Below, piece by piece: positions 1 to 5,645 of a DNA stretch of 15,443 bases; positions within the stretch are counted from its first letter, which is position 1; every line of letters starts with the position of its first letter. The DNA is from Bacteriovoracaceae bacterium (GTDB taxonomy: Bacteria; Bdellovibrionota; UBA1018), in assembly GCA_023250755.1 (NCBI GenBank), contig JAHFAC010000009.1, positions 1 through 15,443 of the forward strand. The letters are read 5' to 3'. The notes beneath the pieces were generated by a model. It saw nothing but the letters and a program-made list of their open reading frames with translations, ran no database searches and was not told where the DNA came from. Made by a program: the position numbers and the translations under genes.

Positions 1-101
1 CTCCTGCTGCTGCCACCGCCACTGCAGAAGATGTTGATGGCTCAGGCTTTGACCTGGCCAACGGATTCTTCACAGCGGCCAGCATGACCTACCACTGGTA
101 A
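1..101 (+). CDS. C-terminal end of an exported or outer-membrane protein (partial)
   Basis: The frame beginning at base 3 is open to a TAA at 99-101 and encodes 32 residues. It starts with an Ala/Thr/Pro-rich run and ends in FTAASMTYHW. Alternating polar and hydrophobic residues finishing on an aromatic residue are typical of the last strand of outer-membrane beta-barrels, so I infer an envelope protein; the family cannot be named from this fragment. The stop is followed 46 bases later by a strong intrinsic terminator in the same direction, which supports this being a real gene end. The start lies outside the window. Confidence 0.6.
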   Translation, partial: PAAATATAEDVDGSGFDLANGFFTAASMTYHW

Positions 102-123
102 GCAGGCGTAAGACTTAGATACC

Positions 124-141
124 CTGAGCTGAAAGGCTCAG
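124..141 (+). other. Small hairpin ahead of the terminator
   Basis: CTGAGC (124-129) pairs with GCTCAG (136-141). Adding a T-G wobble gives a 7-bp stem closed by a GAAA loop. It lies just after the stop codon of the upstream partial gene and just before the terminator hairpin, which also has a GAAA loop. It may protect the 3' end of the transcript from exonucleases or simply be part of a composite terminator. No function is proven. Confidence 0.45.
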
Positions 142-146
142 AAGAG

Positions 147-175
147 AAGGGGGCTCGAAAGAGTCCCCTTTTTTT
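147..175 (+). terminator. Intrinsic terminator of the upstream gene
   Basis: The 10-base arm AAGGGGGCTC (147-156) and the arm GAGTCCCCTT (161-170) form a stem with one G-U wobble and a GAAA tetraloop, followed by a run of seven T at 169-175. This is a textbook rho-independent terminator on the plus strand. It insulates the hipB promoter from upstream transcription. Confidence 0.92.
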
Positions 176-212
176 ATTTCTCTATTAATCGTTGATCGAC
201 TATTTTATCTGG

Positions 213-238
213 ATTTAATCGTTGATAATCGATTAAAT
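213..238. promoter_or_regulatory. Inverted-repeat operator, probably for HipB
   Basis: ATTTAATCG (213-221) and CGATTAAAT (230-238) are perfect 9-base inverted arms separated by 8 bases. Known HipB of E. coli binds TATCC-N8-GGATA, so the 8-base spacing matches that architecture although the arm sequence differs. The left arm plus part of the spacer, TTAATCGTTGAT (215-226), also occurs as a direct copy at 185-196, 30 bp upstream, without a good second arm; this may be an auxiliary half-site. The palindrome overlaps the -35 element of the predicted promoter, so autorepression is the natural inference. Confidence 0.62.
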
Positions 239-249
239 TTAAATATAAT
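222..249 (+). promoter_or_regulatory. Sigma70-type promoter of hipB-hipA
   Basis: The -35 element TTGATA (222-227) and a consensus -10 element TATAAT (244-249) are spaced by 16 bp. Transcription would start near 256, only about 8 bases before the hipB ATG at 264. There is no Shine-Dalgarno sequence in that space, so hipB is probably translated from a leaderless or nearly leaderless mRNA. The -35 box lies inside the operator palindrome. Confidence 0.7.
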
Positions 250-263
250 TAAATTAGAAACGC

Positions 264-494
264 ATGAAATCTTCGATCGACGATAAAAATAAAATAGCGA
301 TTCTGATTAAAGACTTAAGAAAGCAACACCGCCTCACCCAGCAAGAGCTGGCCGATCAAGCGGGGGTTAGCTTCTCATTCGTTAACCAAGTTGAACGCGG
401 GAAAAAAACCGTCCGTCTCGATACCCTCAATCAACTCCTGGCCGTCTTCGGCTATGAAATGTCACCCAGCCGCATCTCGAGAAATCACCCATGA
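264..494 (+). CDS. hipB: HipB-type antitoxin / XRE-family DNA-binding regulator
   Basis: This 76-residue protein is almost entirely one Cro/C1 (XRE) helix-turn-helix domain, residues about 10-68. The typical helix 2 / recognition helix segment TQQELADQAGVSFSFVNQVE is followed by the RGKKTVRLDTLNQLL signature of HipB relatives. It is expected to bind the inverted repeat upstream of its own gene as a dimer and, with the kinase encoded next to it, to repress the operon and neutralise the toxin. Its stop overlaps the next start as ATGA (491-494), a sign of translational coupling. The start at 264 is favoured because a promoter with a consensus -10 lies immediately upstream and no earlier in-frame start exists after it. 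No Shine-Dalgarno sequence is visible. Confidence 0.9.
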   Translation: MKSSIDDKNKIAILIKDLRKQHRLTQQELADQAGVSFSFVNQVERGKKTVRLDTLNQLLAVFGYEMSPSRISRNHP

Positions 495-1822
495 TCGACT
501 ATCAAACCATTCGACGCGCGAGTATTTACCTGCGTGGGGTACTTGCAGGTCTCCTCGAAAAACAGGCTTCTGATCACTATTCATTTCAATATGACTCTCA
601 ATACCTCCACTCATCCCAACCCATTCCGATCGCCTGTGCATTTCCACTCCGGGCCGAGCCCTATCCTTCAAAACATCTTCATCCATTTTTTGATAACTTA
701 ATTTTAGAGGGATGGCTGTTGTCGTATGCAGAGAAGGTCTTTCACATCGACAAGAAAAACCGATTTGGCCTCCTAATGGTCACAGGGCGATCAACAATCG
801 GCGCTGTTTCCATTCACGAGTATCCTCAAGAAATTGGGATAGAGCCTGAAAAAACAACTTCCACTCGTCTAGAGACGATTGAGTTCCCCCACCAGAATGG
901 ATGCTGCCCATCTTGTCTTCTCCCTTCACCCAAGAGCAAAGTCCTCCATCAGCGGTGCGCAGCTGAGCTTTTTGGCACCCATCGAAAACTAAAAATCGAA
1001 TTAGACGCTGAACAACCACTTGAGACCTTCTCAAAAACTGTTTACGGAGGCTCGATTTCAGGAGCGCAAAGGAAAGGCCTTTTTTCGCTAAAACCCGAAT
1101 CCGGGGTCATTTATCCTGATCCACTCGGTTCGCAGTACATTCTTAAACCAGACGGAGATCATCCCGAGCTCCCCGCCAATGAGCATCTCACCATGGCGAT
1201 TGCGCGTAAAATTGGATTTAAGGCCCCGGCGTTCAGCCTGATTCGAATCCCAGACTTCGGTTTTGTGTACCTCACCCGCCGAATGGATCGCTTAGGCGGT
1301 ACCTCTCGCAGAATGGAGGACATGGCGCAAATCCTTGGCGAGCTGAGCGAAGACAAATATGAGAGTAGCCATGAAAAAGTCGCGCAAGCGATCAGGCAGC
1401 ATGCCTCAGCACCCCTTTTGGACCTAAATGATTATTTCAGAAGATTGATTTACTGTTTTTTGATCGCAAACGCGGATATGCACCTCAAAAATTGGTCGCT
1501 CTTGGAAAAAGTGGCTCTCAATGGTGAAATGGACCTGAGCCCCTGTTATGACTTGCTGAATACGAGACTCGTGATCCCAAGTGAGCGGCTTGATATTGGA
1601 CTCACGTTTCTTGGTAAAAAAAGGAATCTACAACGATCTTATTTCACCCAATTTGCACAGGATGTCCTGAAGCTCAATCCTAAATTCATTGAAAAAACTT
1701 TTGATGCAATCCCATCCTGGCTAGGAACCATCGAAACCCTCTGTGCCAGGAGCTATCTCAGTGAAAAATTAAAAAAACAGTATATCAAGATCGCCCGAGA
1801 GCGGTTTGAGACTTTGTACTAA
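491..1822 (+). CDS. hipA: HipA-family serine/threonine kinase toxin (HipS-HipT-like fusion)
   Basis: This 443-residue protein belongs to the HipA kinase family, whose characterised members phosphorylate aminoacyl-tRNA synthetases and stop growth. Residues about 1-110 match the HipA N-terminal subdomain (LHPFFDNLILEGW around 63-75, RSTIGAVSI at 100-108). Residues 139-156 hold a zinc-knuckle-like CPSC...HQRC pattern (C139, C142, H153, C156) followed by AELFG. Separate HipT-type proteins, as I recall them, often begin with such a segment. The kinase core follows: glycine-rich loop SISGAQRK (188-195) with the SIS pair seen in HipT rather than the SVAG of E. coli HipA, YILKP with the ATP-binding lysine K219, YLTRRMDR, catalytic NADMHLKN (D329, N334) and metal-binding CYDLL (D354). 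All key residues are present, so it should be active. It overlaps hipB by 4 bases. I infer that it is a natural fusion of the HipS and HipT components of tripartite systems. Confidence 0.92.
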   Translation: MIDYQTIRRASIYLRGVLAGLLEKQASDHYSFQYDSQYLHSSQPIPIACAFPLRAEPYPSKHLHPFFDNLILEGWLLSYAEKVFHIDKKNRFGLLMVTGRSTIGAVSIHEYPQEIGIEPEKTTSTRLETIEFPHQNGCCPSCLLPSPKSKVLHQRCAAELFGTHRKLKIELDAEQPLETFSKTVYGGSISGAQRKGLFSLKPESGVIYPDPLGSQYILKPDGDHPELPANEHLTMAIARKIGFKAPAFSLIRIPDFGFVYLTRRMDRLGGTSRRMEDMAQILGELSEDKYESSHEKVAQAIRQHASAPLLDLNDYFRRLIYCFLIANADMHLKNWSLLEKVALNGEMDLSPCYDLLNTRLVIPSERLDIGLTFLGKKRNLQRSYFTQFAQDVLKLNPKFIEKTFDAIPSWLGTIETLCARSYLSEKLKKQYIKIARERFETLY

Positions 1823-1878
1823 TTTTAGGGACCCCGTGCAAAAGTATTGACTAATTTTAGGGATCCCGTAAATTAGTA
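1817..1878. repeat. Pair of quasi-palindromic repeats between hipA and the ATPase gene
   Basis: The 20-base unit ACTAATTTTAGGGACCCCGT (1818-1837) recurs at 1850-1869 with one change (ACC to ATC). The second copy is the core of a 28-bp near-perfect palindrome, 1850-1877: ACTAATTT, two unmatched bases, GGGATCCC, two unmatched bases, AAATTAGT. The first copy sits in a weaker palindrome, 1817-1846, with TACT/AGTA ends around GGGACCCC. The two units are separated by 3 bases. The hipA stop codon lies inside the first unit, and the ATPase ATG (1883) follows the second by 5 bases. The pair may be an operator, a site acted on by the ATPase/nuclease, or a repeat left by insertion of this gene. Confidence 0.75.
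1847..1874 (+). promoter_or_regulatory. Possible promoter of the AAA_14 ATPase gene
   Basis: TTGACT (1847-1852) and TAAATT (1869-1874) are 16 bp apart and lie across the second palindrome. If used, transcription would begin at or next to the ATG at 1883, giving a leaderless transcript like that predicted for hipB. The -10 match is only moderate, and readthrough from hipA is an alternative. Confidence 0.35.
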
Positions 1879-1882
1879 CTTA

Positions 1883-3115
1883 ATGTCCCATGCATTTCAC
1901 AGATTGATCTCTCACTATGCTTTTCGCGAAGATTGGCTCAAAAAAAAAATGGTCTTCTTGGCAGGTCCAAGGCAGGCCGGGAAAACCTTCGTAGCCCAAC
2001 AATACCTCGCGGCTCACTCCTCTCCCCAGCTCTATTACAATTGGGATCTCCCAGAAGTCGCGCAGCGATTTCGTGAAAATCCGGTTTTTTTCGAATCGGA
2101 CGTCCGCATCTCGATGCTGAAGCGTCCCACCCTGGTTTTTGACGAAATCCATAAGCGCACCCGCTGGAAAAATGAACTCAAAGCCGTCTATGACCGCTCC
2201 ATTCGAGATTTTAACCTCATTGTCACGGGCTCTGCTCGACTGGACCTCCTTAGGCAAAGCGGGGAGAGTCTGGCTGGACGGTATTTTCTGTTTCGAGTTC
2301 TACCGATCGGTCTGCAAGAGTATGCAGGTCAAATTGATTTTCAATGTCGACTCGATGGATTCAAAGATCTCATCCATCATTTAAGTGCGATCAAACCAGC
2401 ACCCAAGGCTCTTACGGATCTGCTTGTCTTAGGAGGATTTCCGGATCCCCTCGCCATGGGATCATTGGACTACCGACGTAAGTGGAGCGCTGATTACCAA
2501 AGGCTGCTCTTTCGAGAAGACTTGCGTGATTTATCAAGAATTCAAGAAATCGACCGAGTAGAAACCCTTTGGAGCCTGCTTCCCGAAAGGGTTGGCTCCC
2601 CGCTCAGCATCCGATCCCTGCAAGAAGATCTCTCCGCTTCTCACGAGGCGATCAGGACTTGGCTTCTGAATTTAGAAAAACTTTATTCGATTTTCTTGCT
2701 TCGGCCCTTTTCTAAAAAAATTTCGCGAGCCGTAAAAAAAGAGAAGAAGCTCTACCTCATGGACTGGGCGCTCCATAAAGACGAAGCCAAACGCTTTGAA
2801 AATTTCGTAATCTCCTCCCTATTTCGCAGTGTCGCTGTCTGGAATGACTCTGGCCAAGGAGAGTTTGAACTGTATTTTGCTAGAAATGCACTCGGACAGG
2901 AAGCGGATTTTCTTTTGATTCGCGACGGAAAGCCCTGGATCCTCGGAGATGCGAAACTTTCAGGCAAGGCTATCGACGCGCATCTCTATCGAATGGCTGA
3001 ACAACTGGGGGGAGTCCCCGTTATTCAAGTTGTCGCAGAACCTGGAATATTCCAAGCCCCCACTCCAAAATCACTGATTGTTTCGGCTGACCGGCTTTTC
3101 TTGGCTTTTCCTTAA
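1883..3115 (+). CDS. AAA_14 / DUF4143 family ATPase with nuclease-like C-terminus
   Basis: This 410-residue protein has the layout of the widespread AAA_14-DUF4143 family, whose function is not established. Residues 27-35 are the Walker A loop (AGPRQAGKT), LVFDEIHK at 84-91 is Walker B, and VTGSARLDLLRQSGESLAGR (114-133) is the conserved sensor and family signature. A helical middle part (about 170-275) is followed by a C-terminal domain resembling the PD-(D/E)XK nuclease fold, with EADFLL (E340, D342) and the DAK triad (D356, K358). The length is normal for the family. The start at 1883 places Walker A about 27 residues in, as usual; a later ATG at residue 23 would remove the first helix. 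It lies 60 bases after hipA, behind the repeat pair. The end is only 4 bases from a convergent gene, with no terminator between them. Confidence 0.88.
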   Translation: MSHAFHRLISHYAFREDWLKKKMVFLAGPRQAGKTFVAQQYLAAHSSPQLYYNWDLPEVAQRFRENPVFFESDVRISMLKRPTLVFDEIHKRTRWKNELKAVYDRSIRDFNLIVTGSARLDLLRQSGESLAGRYFLFRVLPIGLQEYAGQIDFQCRLDGFKDLIHHLSAIKPAPKALTDLLVLGGFPDPLAMGSLDYRRKWSADYQRLLFREDLRDLSRIQEIDRVETLWSLLPERVGSPLSIRSLQEDLSASHEAIRTWLLNLEKLYSIFLLRPFSKKISRAVKKEKKLYLMDWALHKDEAKRFENFVISSLFRSVAVWNDSGQGEFELYFARNALGQEADFLLIRDGKPWILGDAKLSGKAIDAHLYRMAEQLGGVPVIQVVAEPGIFQAPTPKSLIVSADRLFLAFP

Positions 3116-3119
3116 AAAC

Positions 3120-3623
3120 CTACAAACTAAACGACACCCCCGCTACGAAGAGTTCATGACTCAGCTCACCGCGCAGAGTGATTTGAGGATTCACTTTACA
3201 AAATGCACCCACTCCAAACCTGGGAAAGAGTTCCCAGTGGCTCCCGAGCTTCTCTCCGGTGATATTACCCCCTAATCCGCCCAAACCATAAAAAGTCCAG
3301 GTTTGGTCTTTGTGAAAATCCCAACGGAGATGGGCGCTATAGATAAAAGCACTACTCCCGGATACAAAAAGCGGCCCCGCCTCGAATTCGACCCAAACTT
3401 GGTTATTGATTTCAGGAACGAAGCCCTGATGGATGATTTTCTTAGCCGCATTTCCGATCACGGCAAATCCGGCAGACGAGTCCAATACACCCAGTCCGCC
3501 AATTAAGCCAAAAGTGTATTCTCCGGCAGGAGAAGACCCCTTGAAGTCTTCTGAAGCAACTGAATCAAAAATGGGACTGCACAATAAAATCACAAATAAT
3601 ATTAAAAATTTCCGATCAACCAT
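3120..3623 (-). CDS. Small exported beta-barrel-like outer-membrane protein
   Basis: This 167-residue protein begins with a signal peptide (MVDRKFLILFVILLCSPIF, likely cut after SVAS at residue 24). Short alternating hydrophobic and polar strands rich in Gly and aromatics follow, such as FGLIGGLGVL, VWVEFEAGPLF, IYSAHLRWDF, WTFYGLGGLGG and FGVGAFCKV, and it ends in LFVAGVSFSL. This pattern suggests an 8-stranded outer-membrane barrel, but no specific family is recognised. The start at 3623 is chosen over an in-frame start 51 bases upstream. A perfect AGGAGG (complement of 3629-3634) lies 5 bases before it, and the longer form would put 17 residues ahead of the signal peptide. It overlaps the Nudix gene by 8 bases and is the last gene of the kinase operon. 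Confidence 0.78.
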   Translation of the reverse strand: MVDRKFLILFVILLCSPIFDSVASEDFKGSSPAGEYTFGLIGGLGVLDSSAGFAVIGNAAKKIIHQGFVPEINNQVWVEFEAGPLFVSGSSAFIYSAHLRWDFHKDQTWTFYGLGGLGGNITGEKLGSHWELFPRFGVGAFCKVNPQITLRGELSHELFVAGVSFSL

Positions 3624-4281
3624 AAATTCCTCCTGTAGCCACCCAACGATCCAAAAAATTTTTGAGAATCTCACCCGTCAATCCCCAAATTCGATGAGGA
3701 CCCACTTGGTAGACATGGATCGGATAACGAGCGGGGCCTACGGGATAATACTCCAACTGATAGGTATCAGAGCTGAGGAGCACCGAAAGGGGGGCCCAAA
3801 AAAAATCGGCAATCTCATCCGGGTTGGGTTTGATTTGGATGCTCTCCAATGGAGCCTCAAGCACTCCAATCACTGGCGTGACCTGAAATCCGGTGACGGC
3901 ATAGAGCGCCGGCAGACGCCCGATCACGCGAACCCGAGTTCTAGAAATTCCGACTTCTTCTTCAGTCTCGCGCAAAGCAGCCGCAATCAGCCCGTCTGAA
4001 TTTTCGCCTGAACGGTCTCCAGGATCCACCACCCCGCCAGGAAAAGCAATCTGTCCCTTATGAGTCTCGACCTTTTCGGTACGGCGAGTAAAGAGCACCC
4101 GAGGATTTTGAGAAGAATCTGGTGAGCTGCCTCCCAGTAAAATCAATACCCCAGCCGGAAGCCCTGCTTTTACAGTAAAATTTAATTTTTTCTGAATCAT
4201 CCGCTGCGGACTCGAGTAAGGCAAATCGAGTGCGAGAGCTGCTTCGAGTCGCCGAATAAAGGCGCTATCCCAAAGCGGCAT
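3616..4281 (-). CDS. Nudix hydrolase, CoA pyrophosphatase (NudL/PCD1-like)
   Basis: This 221-residue enzyme is predicted to cleave CoA or oxidised CoA to phosphopantetheine and 3',5'-ADP in the cytosol, using Mg or Mn. Residues 63-83 carry the CoA-type signature (LFTRRTEKVETHKG...FPGG) that distinguishes this branch of the Nudix superfamily. The Nudix box follows: GGVVDPGD, then ALRETEEEVGI (R104, E105, E108, E109). The box contains a few extra residues (RSGENSDG) between the glycine part and the REXXEE part. Length and the C-terminal PNPDEIADFFWAPL segment fit the family. The ATG directly follows the stop codon of the response regulator with no spacer, so it is likely translationally coupled. 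CoA specificity comes from the motif and is untested. Confidence 0.9.
   Translation of the reverse strand: MPLWDSAFIRRLEAALALDLPYSSPQRMIQKKLNFTVKAGLPAGVLILLGGSSPDSSQNPRVLFTRRTEKVETHKGQIAFPGGVVDPGDRSGENSDGLIAAALRETEEEVGISRTRVRVIGRLPALYAVTGFQVTPVIGVLEAPLESIQIKPNPDEIADFFWAPLSVLLSSDTYQLEYYPVGPARYPIHVYQVGPHRIWGLTGEILKNFLDRWVATGGIYG
3629..3634 (-). promoter_or_regulatory. Ribosome binding site that fixes the start of the barrel-like gene
   Basis: A perfect AGGAGG on the minus strand, 5 bases before the ATG at 3623. It is embedded in the last codons (Gly-Gly) of the upstream Nudix gene, so the small protein can be initiated independently although the genes overlap. Confidence 0.85.
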
Positions 4282-5645
4282 CTACTTGCCCCTTAAGTCA
4301 ATTCGATAGCGTTGGGCCTTGCGATAGAGCGTGGCGCGATCAATACCCAGCAGCTCCGAAGCCTTCGACTTATTGTAATTCACCTCTTGCAGAATTTTAA
4401 GGATATGGGCTCGCTCCATGTCTTCTAAGGACTGTCGAGATCCAGAACTGCTTCCGACGGTTCCTTTCACAGACCGATCCCCCTCATCTCCACGTGAAAT
4501 TTCAGATGGAAAATCTTCCGGAAAAAGCACGGCTGTCTTAGCCATGGCAACTGCATGTTCAATTGCATGTTCAAGCTCACGAATATTCCCCGGCCAGGAG
4601 TACGCCTTCAATAAATCCATCGCTTCATCCGAAATATGTGAAATCGACTTTTTATTCTTCTCCGAATACCGCGTGATAAAGTACTCAACCAGCGCCGAGA
4701 GATCCTCCATCCGTTCGCGAAGGGGGGGTAATTCGATCGAAATGACTTTAAGGCGGTAATACAAATCTTCGCGAAAAGTTCCGCTCCTAACAGCGCCTCA
4801 AAATCCCGGTGAGTAGCGGCAATCACCCGAACATCCGCCTTACGAACTTCAGAGGCTCCCACCGGCCTGAATTCGCTCTCTTGAATCACGCGCAAGAGCT
4901 TGACTTGAAGCGCAGGGGTAATATCCCCGATTTCGTCCAAAAAAAGGGTCCCGCCATGGGCCTCTTCAAAAAGTCCCCGTTTGTCTGAAGTGGCTCCAGT
5001 AAATGATCCTCTCACATGGCCAAAAAGCTCGGACTCGAGCAGGTTCTCTGCAAGCGCACCGCAATTCACTGCCACAAAAGGCTTGTTTCGCCTCACACTA
5101 TTATCATGGATGGCTCGCGCAATTCGCTCCTTGCCCGTACCGCTTTCGCCAGAAACCAGAACGTTGCTGGTGGATAACGCTGCACGAGCTAAGGTTTTAT
5201 AAACCTCGACAATTTTTGGTGACTTACCGATTACAGCGCGCGGTGTGGTCTCTAGTTGAGGGGCATTGCCAGTGATCGTCGGACTTTCCCAATGCTTAGC
5301 TGCGCGGTGAATCAAAATCTTGAGCTCGTCGATTTTAAAGGGTTTGCTGACGTAATCAAAAGCCCCCTCTTGGATCGCCTCGATCGCCCCTTCCATACTT
5401 CCAAAACCCGTCATCAGAATCACGGCTGAACGTTTGCCTAATTTTTTCACTTCACGGAGAACTGCCATCCCATCCGTTTCCATCATCCGGATATCTGAAA
5501 GAACAATCGGGAATGTCTCTTGTTTCAAAGCTCGAACTGCAGCCTCACCACTTGCAGCCAAATGCACGACATAACCCTCTCTCTCCAAAACCTCTCGGAG
5601 GAGCTTACGGGTTACATCATCATCATCCACTACGAGAATCTTCAT
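4282..5645 (-). pseudogene. NtrC-type sigma54-dependent response regulator, frameshifted
   Basis: The first frame (5645 to 4608) gives a receiver domain with D51 in the phosphorylation site, T79 and K101. A sigma54-activator AAA+ domain follows, with Walker A GESGTGKE (166-173), GSFTGA (213-218, the sigma54 contact loop, usually GAFTGA) and Walker [12 protein letters not shown] (231-241). After A288 homology stops. It resumes in the next frame (GTFREDLYYRLKV) and runs to a stop at 4282, through the arginine-finger segment PPLRER, sensor II WPGNIRELEHA and a Fis-type helix-turn-helix (NKSKASELLGIDRATLYRKA). Restoring one base near 4779-4784, for example GCGGGA instead of GCGGA, gives an uninterrupted 454-residue protein. 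As read, the product lacks its DNA-binding domain and part of the ATPase. The start overlaps the kinase gene by 23 bases, so the two form a cognate pair. The cause is either a true mutation or a sequencing error. Confidence 0.88.

Noticed and set aside
1880-2257. Minus-strand open frame of 125 codons at the ATPase gene start
   Set aside because: It lies opposite the Walker A and B coding region, whose protein has clear family motifs; the antisense product resembles nothing known.
3433-3999. Plus-strand open frame of 188 codons across the Nudix and barrel-like genes
   Set aside because: It is antisense to two well-supported genes, has no recognisable domain and no good ribosome site, and its composition is that of a shadow frame.
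4722-4728. G7 run in the response regulator (and a similar G7 at 12724-12730) as slippage sites
   Set aside because: Runs of seven are fairly common here. The frames across both are in register with the family motifs, and the regulator frameshift lies elsewhere (4779-4784).
4779-4784. Programmed frameshift in the response regulator
   Set aside because: There is no slippery heptamer with a following structure, and NtrC-type regulators are not known to use frameshifting; a simple one-base loss explains the data.
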